From Planctomycetales bacterium (GTDB lineage Bacteria > Planctomycetota > Planctomycetia > Pirellulales > Thermoguttaceae), in contig SKOZ01000012.1 of assembly GCA_007119795.1 (NCBI GenBank), positions 1 through 49,223 of the forward strand: a stretch of 49,223 nt of DNA. The letters run 5' to 3'. Positions 1-9,838 of this stretch are shown piece by piece (within the stretch, counting starts at the first letter, position 1; each line of letters begins with the position of its first letter). The translations under genes were made by a program, and so were the position numbers. Under the pieces are notes generated by a model. It was not told the DNA's origin, did no database searches, and saw nothing but the letters and a program-made list of their open reading frames with translations.

Positions 1-438
1 CCGGCGGGCTCGGGCATGGAGGAGACCTACCAGCTCACCTCGGCGCTGAAGTACCTCTCCTTCGGCCGCGAAGTGGCCCTGGTGACCGACGCCCGCTTCT
101 CCGGCGTGAGCACGGGGGCCTGCATCGGCATGGTCGCTCCCGAGGCGCTGGCCGGCGGCCCCTTGGGTAAGGTCCGCGACGGCGACCGCATCCGCATCGC
201 GATCGACCGCCGGCGGCTCACCGGCACCGTCGACCTGGTCGGCGACGCGGCCGGCGAGTTCACCCCCGACGAAGCCGCCCGCGTCCTCGCCCAGCGCCCG
301 CCCCATCCCGACCTGGCACCCGATCCCCGGCTCCCCCCCGAGACGCGCCTCTGGGCCGCCCTCCAGACCGCCAGCGGCGGCCCCTGGGGCGGCTGCATCT
401 TCGACGTCGAGCAGATCGTCCGGCGGTTGGAAGGGTGA
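1..438 (+). CDS. IlvD/Edd-family dehydratase, C-terminal fragment (xylonate dehydratase-like)
   Basis: The frame is open from base 1, so the 5' part of the gene lies outside the window; only about the last 145 residues are present. The motifs [19 protein letters not shown]-like [11 protein letters not shown] and [10 protein letters not shown](V)RDGD are those of the C-terminal swivel domain of the IlvD/Edd family of Fe-S dehydratases, which dehydrate sugar acids or dihydroxy acids. The wording GMEETYQ...SALKYL and the tail ending in [11 protein letters not shown] recall the D-xylonate dehydratase branch (YagF/YjhG) more than true IlvD; this is from memory of the family. The Fe-S ligands would lie in the missing part. 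A purine-rich repeat and two hairpins follow the stop directly. Family confidence is high, substrate confidence is low. Confidence 0.85.
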   Translation, partial: PAGSGMEETYQLTSALKYLSFGREVALVTDARFSGVSTGACIGMVAPEALAGGPLGKVRDGDRIRIAIDRRRLTGTVDLVGDAAGEFTPDEAARVLAQRPPHPDLAPDPRLPPETRLWAALQTASGGPWGGCIFDVEQIVRRLEG

Positions 439-478
439 AGAGTGAAGGGGAAAGGGGAAAGAGTGAAGGGTGAAGGGG
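435..478. repeat. Purine-rich GTGAAGRG microrepeat
   Basis: Several imperfect copies of a GTGAAGAG / GTGAAGGGG unit start at the stop codon of the dehydratase and run for about 44 bases. The strand is almost free of C. It looks like slipped-strand simple repeat, not coding. Confidence 0.7.
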
Positions 479-483
479 CTCCT

Positions 484-533
484 CGTTCCCAAGCTCCAGC
501 TTGGGAACGTGTATCCGCGAAGCTCTGCTTCGC
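484..533. repeat. Tandem pair of intergenic palindromes
   Basis: A perfect 12-bp inverted repeat with a 2-base centre (CGTTCCCAAGCT at 484-495, its complement at 498-509) is followed by a 7-bp hairpin (GCGAAGC at 517-523, TCT loop, GCTTCGC at 527-533). The pair sits 45 bases after the dehydratase stop, between convergent genes, and may act as a bidirectional terminator or be a mobile REP-like sequence. No T-run follows either stem. Confidence 0.75.
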
Positions 534-601
534 TGAATGCCGGACGGTTAAGCTTCACTCGTCGGCGTTGCGCTGGAGGGAGTCGCCACGCTCGACCGGC
601 G

Positions 602-895
602 CTAGAGATCCTCCGCCGCTGGGCTCGCCGAGGTCGAGGAGGCAGGTGGCTCAGAGGGCGACGGCGGTGCGGCCTGCTCATCGAGACGATCGAGCACCGC
701 GGCGAGGAGATAGACCAGTGAGGCGAGGTGCGCGGCGAGCGCGGCCAGGGTGGCCGCGATCATGAGGAGAAGGTAGACCAATCTGGCCCCCGCGTCGCCG
801 ATCGCTGCCCCGAAGCCGAGCAGTGCGACGACCAGCAGGCCAACCCGCCAGACGTGACCCCCTCGCTCGCGCTGCTGACGCTCGTTCGGTCCCAT
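602..895 (-). CDS. Small two-helix membrane protein, function unknown
   Basis: This 97-residue protein has two hydrophobic stretches (about residues 17-40 and 42-68) and a Pro/Ser/Ala-rich tail, so it is probably a small inner-membrane protein with a cytoplasmic or periplasmic tail. The start ATG at 895 has GAGG five bases upstream. It is divergent from the beta-helix gene that starts at 1055. The frame on the opposite strand is also open here, but that reading lacks a signal or start at a sensible place. I do not recognise the family; it could be lineage-specific. Confidence 0.5.
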   Translation of the reverse strand: MGPNERQQRERGGHVWRVGLLVVALLGFGAAIGDAGARLVYLLLMIAATLAALAAHLASLVYLLAAVLDRLDEQAAPPSPSEPPASSTSASPAAEDL

Positions 896-1054
896 GGTAA
901 CCTCGATTGCGTGCAGGGTTCATTGTTCGCCAGTCTAAGCGGCCGTGGCGGAGGGTGCAATGTCGACGATCGCGCTGTTATTCTTTCCAATGTGCTGCCC
1001 GTGACCTGCATGGTGTGTGGGCTTTCTTCCCCTGACGAGCAAGAGGATCGTTCG

Positions 1055-3616
1055 ATGTCGCGCTTCGAGCATTGCATTCGCTTCGTTTCGTGGGGTGCTT
1101 TCTTGGTTTTCGCCATGGCGATGGTTCCGCGGGTCTCCGCGGAAGCCGCCGACGAGGGCGGCGGACGGCTGCCGGCGATCGGGCACGTGGTCGAGGCGGT
1201 CGAGCAGGGAGGCACGCTCACGCTCTTCGGCGAGGGGCTCTCGCCCGAGGTCCAGGTTTGGCTTTGGCAGCCCTCGCCCAATGCCCCTGCCGTCCTCCGC
1301 TCGGAGGAGGCCCTGGACGAGCTGCGGCAGATGGCGTTGGCGTTTCCGGACCTGCCCCCCCTGCCCGACGAGCCGCCCGGCGAAGCCCAGCCGGCCGAGC
1401 GCCTCGGCGACCCGGGGAACCCCCGCGTGGCCATGGTCCGTCAGCTCGGTTCAGCCCATCCGGCATGGGACGACAGCCACATCCTCCCTACCGTGATCTG
1501 GATCGAGCATGAGGCGGGTTACTCGGCGCCGTATCTGGTGAACGGCCCCCAGCTCTGGTTCGCCTCCGAGTCGGCGGCCGTACCGGGGGAGCGGCTGCGG
1601 CTCTTCGGAACCAATCTATTCGGCGGGCCGAACAATCCCTCGCAGTCGCTGATCGCGCTGCGAAACCCAGATTCCGGCGAGGTCTTCTGGGGCCGGCAGC
1701 TTCGCCGCTACAACCAGGAGCATCCCAACGTCCGCCAGCACGAGATCAGCTTTCGCCTCCCCGCCGAGCTGCCCCCCGGGAATTACGAGGTGCGAGTCCA
1801 CCACCTGGCCGGAGGGCCGCACGGCTGGAGCAACGGGCTCACTGTCGAGATCGTGGACCGGCGGAGCGTGGTGGCGCAGATGGGCCGCGGCGACGAGAGC
1901 AGCCATGCCACGCCGGAAGAGCGGCACTTCCCCGAACCACCTCCGGTCTTCCGCGTGACGGAAGCAGCAGGCGACGGCCTCACCGACGACGGACCGACGA
2001 TCCAAGAGATGCTCGACGAGGCCGCCGCGGTGGGCGGCGGCCTCGTGGTGCTGCCGGCGGGGAGGTTCGCGGTGAGGAAGCCGTTGGTCGTGCCCGCCGA
2101 CGTCGTACTCCAGGGGGCGGGGCGGGAAGCGAGCAGCCTGACGGTCTCCCCCTTGGCGCCCATCACCGCGGGCCATCGCCGCAAGGCCGCGGTGGCGATG
2201 GTCGAAATGCGGACGCGCAGCGGAATCCAGGACCTGGCGGTGATCGCCGGACCGGGCGTCGACATCAACGTCAAGGTGGAGGACCAGGCGGTCGTGGAAG
2301 ACGTCTTCCTCCGCCGCGTGCGGATCGAAAACACCCACGCCTACCTCTGGGACCAGGAGGCGACGAACTGGGAGAATCCCGACTTCGGCCTCTTGGTCAA
2401 CAGCGCCAGCCGCGGCTTCCGCCTGCTGCAATCGGAGATCGTCGCCCCCATGACCTTCCGCATGGAGGGCTATGGGCGGCGGCACCGCCACGCCCACATC
2501 GCCGGCAACCGCTTCGAGACCTACCCGCACCACGGGGAAGACAACGTCTTCCTGCTGGCGATCTCGGAGTCGATCTTCGAGAACAATGTGATGGCCTACG
2601 GGCACCGGGCATTCACCAGCCAGCGGGGAACGTGGCGGAACTTCATCGCCCACAACCAGACGCTGGACATCCACGGCGTGGGGAACGGCTCGGAGATCTT
2701 CATGAGCGAGTACGGGCACAGCCTCTACGACGGCCCCATCGAGCCGGCCGAGGACGCCGCCGGCACGCTGCGTCTCCCCCAGGCGGTGGAAGACGAGCTC
2801 CTGGAACAGCTCCGCTCCGTGGGCCGCCACGAAGACATCTACGCTTTCGTGGTCTCCGGCCCGGGGTTCGGCCAGCTCCGGCGGGTGGTCGAGCAGGACG
2901 GGCGGACGCTGAGCCTGGACCACCCCTGGCGCATACCTCCTGAGGCCGAGAGCGAGGTGATGCTCCTTACGTCTACGACGCAGAACCTGCTAATCAACAA
3001 CGCCAACCTGAGCGGCCGCGGCGTGTATGCCTTCTTCTACGGGGCGGCGGTGGACAACGTGCTGGCGGGCAACGAGGCCAGCGGCGGCGGGGTGACGTCG
3101 ATCTGGATCAGCGCCGTGGCCCATACGGACGACACGGCCCTGGTGGCCTACAACACCTTCGCCAACAACCGCCTCGTGCTCAACGGCGGCATCCACCTGG
3201 CCGCCCTCGACTGGTCGCGCGACGAGGGTCGGCCGCCGCTGGTGATCGGTAATCGGCTGGTCCGCAACCAGGTGTGGCGGCCGGGCGAGTTCGGCAGCCC
3301 CAACCAGCACTATGCGGCGTGGAACTGGCAGGGGGGCCCGAGCGCCGGCCACGGCTGGATCGAGCCGGGCCGGCGGAAGGGGATTGCCATCTGGGGCGGG
3401 TCGTACAACGTGGTGGAGAACAACTACGTCGACGGCGCCGAGGCCGGCCTGCATGCGGGCCCCGGCCGCGGCACCAGTGCCGCGCGGGCACCCGTACGCG
3501 GCAACTTCTTCCGCTGGAACCGCATCGACCGGACCGAGACGGCGGTCGACGATCAGGGGGAGGCGGGCTACGTCGAGCCGCCGGCGTACCAGTCGTACGG
3601 CGCCACCGGCCAGTGA
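1055..3616 (+). CDS. Secreted right-handed beta-helix protein (pectate lyase-like fold)
   Basis: The chosen ATG is preceded by AAGAGGA at 1041-1047 and opens a typical signal peptide (residues 1-31, ...AMAMVPRVSAEA); the frame is open further upstream but that part overlaps the divergent small gene. The mature protein (853 residues with signal) has an N-terminal beta-sandwich-like part to about residue 270. A beta-helix part then begins with the classic entry sequence DGLTDDGPTIQEMLDEA...GGLVVLPAG and carries many NxF/NNxV turns, as in Pectate_lyase_3/parallel beta-helix proteins. Such proteins bind or cleave polysaccharides outside the cytoplasm. I cannot assign catalytic residues or a substrate. 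It converges with the Gfo/Idh/MocA gene; a hairpin lies between them. Confidence 0.8.
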   Translation: MSRFEHCIRFVSWGAFLVFAMAMVPRVSAEAADEGGGRLPAIGHVVEAVEQGGTLTLFGEGLSPEVQVWLWQPSPNAPAVLRSEEALDELRQMALAFPDLPPLPDEPPGEAQPAERLGDPGNPRVAMVRQLGSAHPAWDDSHILPTVIWIEHEAGYSAPYLVNGPQLWFASESAAVPGERLRLFGTNLFGGPNNPSQSLIALRNPDSGEVFWGRQLRRYNQEHPNVRQHEISFRLPAELPPGNYEVRVHHLAGGPHGWSNGLTVEIVDRRSVVAQMGRGDESSHATPEERHFPEPPPVFRVTEAAGDGLTDDGPTIQEMLDEAAAVGGGLVVLPAGRFAVRKPLVVPADVVLQGAGREASSLTVSPLAPITAGHRRKAAVAMVEMRTRSGIQDLAVIAGPGVDINVKVEDQAVVEDVFLRRVRIENTHAYLWDQEATNWENPDFGLLVNSASRGFRLLQSEIVAPMTFRMEGYGRRHRHAHIAGNRFETYPHHGEDNVFLLAISESIFENNVMAYGHRAFTSQRGTWRNFIAHNQTLDIHGVGNGSEIFMSEYGHSLYDGPIEPAEDAAGTLRLPQAVEDELLEQLRSVGRHEDIYAFVVSGPGFGQLRRVVEQDGRTLSLDHPWRIPPEAESEVMLLTSTTQNLLINNANLSGRGVYAFFYGAAVDNVLAGNEASGGGVTSIWISAVAHTDDTALVAYNTFANNRLVLNGGIHLAALDWSRDEGRPPLVIGNRLVRNQVWRPGEFGSPNQHYAAWNWQGGPSAGHGWIEPGRRKGIAIWGGSYNVVENNYVDGAEAGLHAGPGRGTSAARAPVRGNFFRWNRIDRTETAVDDQGEAGYVEPPAYQSYGATGQ

Positions 3617-3737
3617 GACACCCAGGAAGCACTGCCTCCTGCGATCACAATACGGCCGGAATCGGCTGCCTCGCTCATGGAAACGCCCTTCTTCCGCAAT
3701 CACGCGAGCGATCGGCTCTCGGGAAGCTCTTCTAACC

Positions 3738-3756
3738 CAGCCGGCGAAACCGGCTG
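3738..3756. terminator. Hairpin between convergent genes
   Basis: CAGCCGG, a CGAAA loop and CCGGCTG form a perfect 7-bp stem one base beyond the stop of the minus-strand oxidoreductase and 120 bases after the plus-strand beta-helix gene. Its position suits a terminator, but there is no T-run on either strand, so this is inference. Confidence 0.45.
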
Positions 3757-3757
3757 C

Positions 3758-4780
3758 TCATTGGGGATCGGCGGGGCGGGCCTTCTCGAGCACATCGGCG
3801 ATAGAAACCGCGCTGCCGCCCAGGTCTTTGCTCTTTTCAGCCGCCTCCATGAAGGCGAAGATCTCGATCGTCTCTTCGGCCGAGACGGGTGCCTCGCCCG
3901 TCTGGAAGAAGCGGCAGATCTCCTCGACCAGCGGCCCGTAGCCGGTGTAGGGGCCGGCCGGGGCGATCCCCGTGGTGCCGAAAACGGTGGCCCCGAAATC
4001 GCTCCGCCCGTCGCGGATGCCGCGATAAGTCCCCACGCGACCGTCCTTCCAGACGCCTACCACGACGTCCGTCCCCTCGGTATGGACGCGGGTTACCGAC
4101 TCGATGCCCGTCCCCATGATGGTAAAGAGGATCTCCACGCCATGGACGCCGTACCAAAAGAGGTCCGGGTGGGTGGGCTCGATCGCGCAGGGGCTGTAGG
4201 CGTCGCAGCCGCGGATTTCGCCGACGGGCGGATCCGTCCGCATGCCGATGATCCCCGGCGCAAAGCGGAGCGAGGAGCTGGAAAAACAGGGCACGCCGTG
4301 CTTCTCGGCGAGGTGGAAGATCTCCACGGCGTCGGCCAGCGAGGCGGCCACCGGCTTGTCGATGTAGACCGGCTTGCCGGCCGCCAGGACGGGCCGCACT
4401 TGCTCGAGGTGCTTGCGGCCGTCGACGCTCTCGAGCAGCACCACATCGACCTTTTCCAGCAGCGCGTCGATCGAGTCGACGATCTCCACCCCCATTTCCC
4501 GAACCTGGTTGGTGAAGCCCTCGATGCGGTCGCGGCTGGCGGGCAGGTCCTCGCTGCCGCCGGGATAGGCCGCCACCACGGTCACGCCTGCCATCGCCTC
4601 TGCGGCCGAAGGATCGTTGATCATCCGGGTGAAGGCGATCACGTGCGAGGTATCCAGACCGATGATCCCCGCACGGATCTCCGCGGCGGGCTCTGCCGAC
4701 CAGGCGGCCGAAGCGGATAGTGTCAGGCAAGCGGCCAGCAAGAACAACCGAACCGGCAGGAAAGGCGGGGGAGACGACAT
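3758..4780 (-). CDS. Secreted Gfo/Idh/MocA-family oxidoreductase
   Basis: The 340-residue product begins with a signal peptide (MSSPPPFLPVRLFLLAACL..., cleaved near AWSAEP). A Rossmann start follows (RAGIIGLDTSHVIAF), then KPVYIDKPVA, the family's E/D-K-P motif with Asp. This fits an NAD(P)-dependent sugar or inositol oxidoreductase, of which planctomycetes have many exported copies. The GLDTSH wording replaces the usual GxGxxG, so cofactor binding may be altered. The start at 4780 was chosen because it opens the signal peptide; the longer reading to 5137 is Arg-rich and lacks features. The gene is alone, with 677 bases of non-coding sequence upstream. Its substrate cannot be inferred. Confidence 0.82.
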   Translation of the reverse strand: MSSPPPFLPVRLFLLAACLTLSASAAWSAEPAAEIRAGIIGLDTSHVIAFTRMINDPSAAEAMAGVTVVAAYPGGSEDLPASRDRIEGFTNQVREMGVEIVDSIDALLEKVDVVLLESVDGRKHLEQVRPVLAAGKPVYIDKPVAASLADAVEIFHLAEKHGVPCFSSSSLRFAPGIIGMRTDPPVGEIRGCDAYSPCAIEPTHPDLFWYGVHGVEILFTIMGTGIESVTRVHTEGTDVVVGVWKDGRVGTYRGIRDGRSDFGATVFGTTGIAPAGPYTGYGPLVEEICRFFQTGEAPVSAEETIEIFAFMEAAEKSKDLGGSAVSIADVLEKARPADPQ

Positions 4781-5190
4781 GGGAGGTGTCCTCGCAGGGG
4801 TTAGGATTGAACGGCCATCCGCATCGGCCCGCATCGGCGGCGAGGATGCCTGGACAACCCCTCTACTTTGCGCACCAGGCAACCCCGGACGCAACCATTC
4901 GGCGGGATTCTCGTACTCGAAGATGCGACCCGCACCCCTCTTTTGGTGGCATCCGCGCGGGAAGCGATGTCGGCCGCGGTGCAAATCTAGTCGGCGGCGA
5001 GGGTTCGCGCGGCCTGGCGCAATAAGGCGGAGCTTGGCGGATGCATGGCGCACACAGACAAGCTCCAGAGATCGAATCGAGGTAAGCCTCTGCCGGGCCG
5101 AGGCCTCGGTACTTTCGGCCAGCGCCGATCCAGCCATTCTTGCATCGCGGCCCGATGTTACCCTAACCCAAAGTGCCCCTTTTGGTTGCC

Positions 5191-5219
5191 TTGATCGAAC
5201 GCGTTCGAAGGGCTACAAT
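5191..5219 (+). promoter_or_regulatory. Sigma-70-like promoter upstream of TPR gene and clpC
   Basis: TTGATC (5191-5196) and TACAAT (5214-5219) are spaced by 17 bases, a close match to TTGACA/TATAAT. The spacer holds a perfect 14-bp palindrome (5195-5208). Transcription would begin near 5226 and give a leader of about 230 bases before the TPR gene. Confidence 0.55.
5195..5208. promoter_or_regulatory. Candidate operator: 14-bp palindrome in promoter spacer
   Basis: TCGAACG is followed directly by its complement CGTTCGA, overlapping the last bases of the -35 hexamer and the spacer. That location suits a repressor site. It contains CGAAC and GTTCG, but only 2 bases apart, so it is not the Gram-positive-type LexA box, which needs 4. 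Confidence 0.45.
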
Positions 5220-5457
5220 TCCTCAGCGAAGCATCGGGGTGATCCGGCTGCTGACCGCGGAACCGGGCAATGCCAAGGGGATTCGGACGGAGAGGGCCGA
5301 TTGCACCACTATTCGGCTATTCGGTGCATGCCACTCCCTCAGAATGCCTGCGTCCGCAGGGGGGTACACCCTCTCGGATCGGCACCGGGAACGGAGGAGG
5401 AGCCTACTGGCCGATCACGGCTTCCTAAGGTAGTAAGTTTGCAGGGAGTGCGACGCC

Positions 5458-6051
5458 ATGAGCAGGATGCCCGCGGCAGCCTACCTATGGCCTGCGCTGC
5501 CCCAGATTTGGCGGCGCGGCGCATGGAGCGACTTGGCACGGGCCGTGGGGTTTGGCGTTGCGCTGAACCTCACGCTTCTGGCAAGCGTTATATGGGTAGA
5601 GCTTTGGCCCGATGCAGCGCGGCGCTTGGCATGGTGGGCGATTGGAGTAATTTGGGTTATTTCGGCACTGTATAGCGTTTACTGGAATCGCCGTTGGAGC
5701 GATTCCTCATGCGAGCGCGACGGCGGGCTCTTCGCAGAGGCCCTCGAAGAATACCTGCGGGCCAACTGGTTCGAGGCCGAGCGGCTCCTGCGGCGGTTGC
5801 TCGCTGTCAATGCCCGGGACTGCGATGCGCGGCTCATGCTGGCCACGTTGCTGCGACACACGCGTCGCTTCGACGAGGCCCGCGAGGCGCTCGGTTGCCT
5901 GTCACGGTATGATGGCGCAGGGAAATGGGAGTTGGAAATCACCCGCGAGCTGGAGTTGCTCGACGAAGCCCGGGCGGCGCCCGCCGCCACCGAGTCGGTA
6001 GGTCATACGGAGAGCGCGGCGGAATCGTCCGCCGCCCGGCACGCGGCCTAG
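5458..6051 (+). CDS. TPR-like membrane protein upstream of clpC
   Basis: The 197-residue protein has two transmembrane helices (about residues 28-49 and 57-76). A soluble helical part follows that reads as two TPR-like units: FAEALEEYLRANWFEAERLLRRLLAVNARDCDARLMLATLLRHTRRFDEAREAL. The C-terminus is Ala/Glu/Ser-rich. The start ATG follows GGGAG at 5445-5449 and the stop lies inside a 22-bp palindrome. It is 77 bases upstream of clpC on the same strand and probably shares its promoter. TPR units bind other proteins, so a membrane scaffold or adaptor near the Clp machine is conceivable, but that is inference from position only. Confidence 0.7.
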   Translation: MSRMPAAAYLWPALPQIWRRGAWSDLARAVGFGVALNLTLLASVIWVELWPDAARRLAWWAIGVIWVISALYSVYWNRRWSDSSCERDGGLFAEALEEYLRANWFEAERLLRRLLAVNARDCDARLMLATLLRHTRRFDEAREALGCLSRYDGAGKWELEITRELELLDEARAAPAATESVGHTESAAESSAARHAA

Positions 6052-6060
6052 GCCGCGTGC
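6039..6060. promoter_or_regulatory. 22-bp perfect palindrome over the stop codon before clpC
   Basis: GCACGCGGCCT at 6039-6049 is followed directly by its exact complement to 6060; the TAG stop of the TPR gene (6049-6051) is in its centre. It could form a very stable RNA stem that limits read-through into clpC, or bind a dimeric protein. There is no T-run. Confidence 0.6.
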
Positions 6061-6128
6061 ATATCGCAGGAAACGAGGCAGCCCAAGAAAACGACGGTCG
6101 CTGATTCGGCCGCTGACGGGAGAAAGTC

Positions 6129-8666
<2,538 letters not shown>

Positions 8667-8678
8667 TCTCGCCGCCCC

Positions 8679-9707
8679 TTACCGTTCCAGCCACCGCCGC
8701 AGGGAGAAGCCGCGGCGGTAGGCGTCGGCGATGACGGCCACCACGATCACCAGACCGGTGATCACGCGCTTCGTCGGCTCCGTGGAACCGAGCTGCGCCA
8801 GTCCCGTCTGCAGGACGGCGATGATCACCACCCCGAAGAAGCTGCTGATCACCGAGCCCCGGCCCCCCATCAGGCTGGTGCCGCCGATGACCACAGCGGC
8901 GATCGCCGCCAGTTCCAGGCCGACTCCCGCGTTGGGATTGGCCGCCGCCAGCCGCGAGGTCTGAAACGCGGCTCCGAGGCCGGTGAGCATCCCCACGAGC
9001 ACGAAGACCGCCAGTTTCACGGGGCGGGGGTCGATCCCCGTCAGCCGCACGGCCTCCTCGTTGGTCCCGATGGCCACCACGTAGCGCCCGAAGACCGTGC
9101 GCGACAGGATCACTTGCCCGGCGAGGACCACGCCAATGGCCACGAAAAAGGCGGGGGAGAAGCCGAGGAAGGGCAGCGGCGCGCCGACCGGCTCCACGGC
9201 CGGTCCGATGTACACGGTCCGCGAGGCCGTCACCAGGTAGGCGCCGCCGCGGGCGATCTCCAGCATTCCCAGCGTGACGATGAAGGGGGGAATGGCCCAG
9301 CCGACCGTGATCGCCCCATTGGCCAGCCCGCACGCCGCACCCACCATCATCGCCAGCGGAATGGCCAACTCCAGCGGCCAGCCCCATTGCACCATGGCCA
9401 CACCCATCACCACGCTTGAGAGCGCCAGCACCGATCCGACCGAGAGATCGATCCCGGCGATAATCAGCACGAAGGTCATCCCCACGGCGATCACCGTCAA
9501 GTCGGGGATCTGGTTCGCCAACGTCGCGAACGTCCGCAGCGAAAAGAAGTGGGGGCTGCGGAGGCTGAAAAAGACGACCAGCGCCCCGAGGACCAGAAGG
9601 AGGCCGGCGTATTCCAGCAGTGCCGTCCCCAACCGCCGTAGGCGCGAAACCTCCGGCAGGGCATCGGTGGCAGGGGGGGAAGAGGGCGCAGTCGGCGTAT
9701 CAGGCAT
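8679..9707 (-). CDS. RbsC-type sugar ABC transporter permease
   Basis: The 342-residue protein is almost wholly hydrophobic after a 30-residue N-terminus. It contains the family blocks FVLIIAGIDLSVGSVLALSS, NGAITVGWAIPPFIVTLGM, GRYVVAIGTNEEAVRLTGI and NPNAGVGLELAAIAAVVIGGTSLMGGRGS, all typical of the BPD_transp_2 permeases (RbsC, XylH, AraH). It would form the membrane channel for a CUT2-class sugar uptake system. No ATPase (RbsA) or binding protein (RbsB) gene is next to it: the upstream neighbour is a zincin-like gene and the downstream one is clpC on the other strand. The start at 9707 was chosen because the upstream extension is Arg/Gly-rich; no strong ribosome site is visible. Confidence 0.92.
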   Translation of the reverse strand: MPDTPTAPSSPPATDALPEVSRLRRLGTALLEYAGLLLVLGALVVFFSLRSPHFFSLRTFATLANQIPDLTVIAVGMTFVLIIAGIDLSVGSVLALSSVVMGVAMVQWGWPLELAIPLAMMVGAACGLANGAITVGWAIPPFIVTLGMLEIARGGAYLVTASRTVYIGPAVEPVGAPLPFLGFSPAFFVAIGVVLAGQVILSRTVFGRYVVAIGTNEEAVRLTGIDPRPVKLAVFVLVGMLTGLGAAFQTSRLAAANPNAGVGLELAAIAAVVIGGTSLMGGRGSVISSFFGVVIIAVLQTGLAQLGSTEPTKRVITGLVIVVAVIADAYRRGFSLRRWLER

Positions 9708-9838
9708 GGATGGTTGGGGCTGTTTGGAATGCGGGAGAGGCAAGATGCATTGCCCAGGCGCGGGGACGCGCTCCAAGACATGAAGAAAGGCGAATTCCCC
9801 GCCGGTGTCAAGCCGGACGGGCGCTTTCCCCCGCTGGG

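Larger units (their letters stand above)
4781..5457. other. Non-coding region between oxidoreductase and clpC unit
   Basis: No credible gene is visible: the open frames here are Arg/Ser-rich shadows. It holds the minus-strand oxidoreductase upstream region and, from 5191, a promoter and about 230 bases of leader for the TPR/clpC unit. The leader includes a small hairpin (CCTGCG/CGCAGG, 5347-5360). Confidence 0.6.

Noticed and set aside
728..1054. In-frame extension of the beta-helix gene upstream of its signal peptide
   Set aside because: It overlaps a divergent small gene, has no ribosome site, and would bury a clear signal peptide inside the protein.
5195..5208. LexA (SOS) box CGAAC...GTTCG
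   Set aside because: The half-sites are 2 bases apart instead of the 4 in the CGAAC-N4-GTTCG box.
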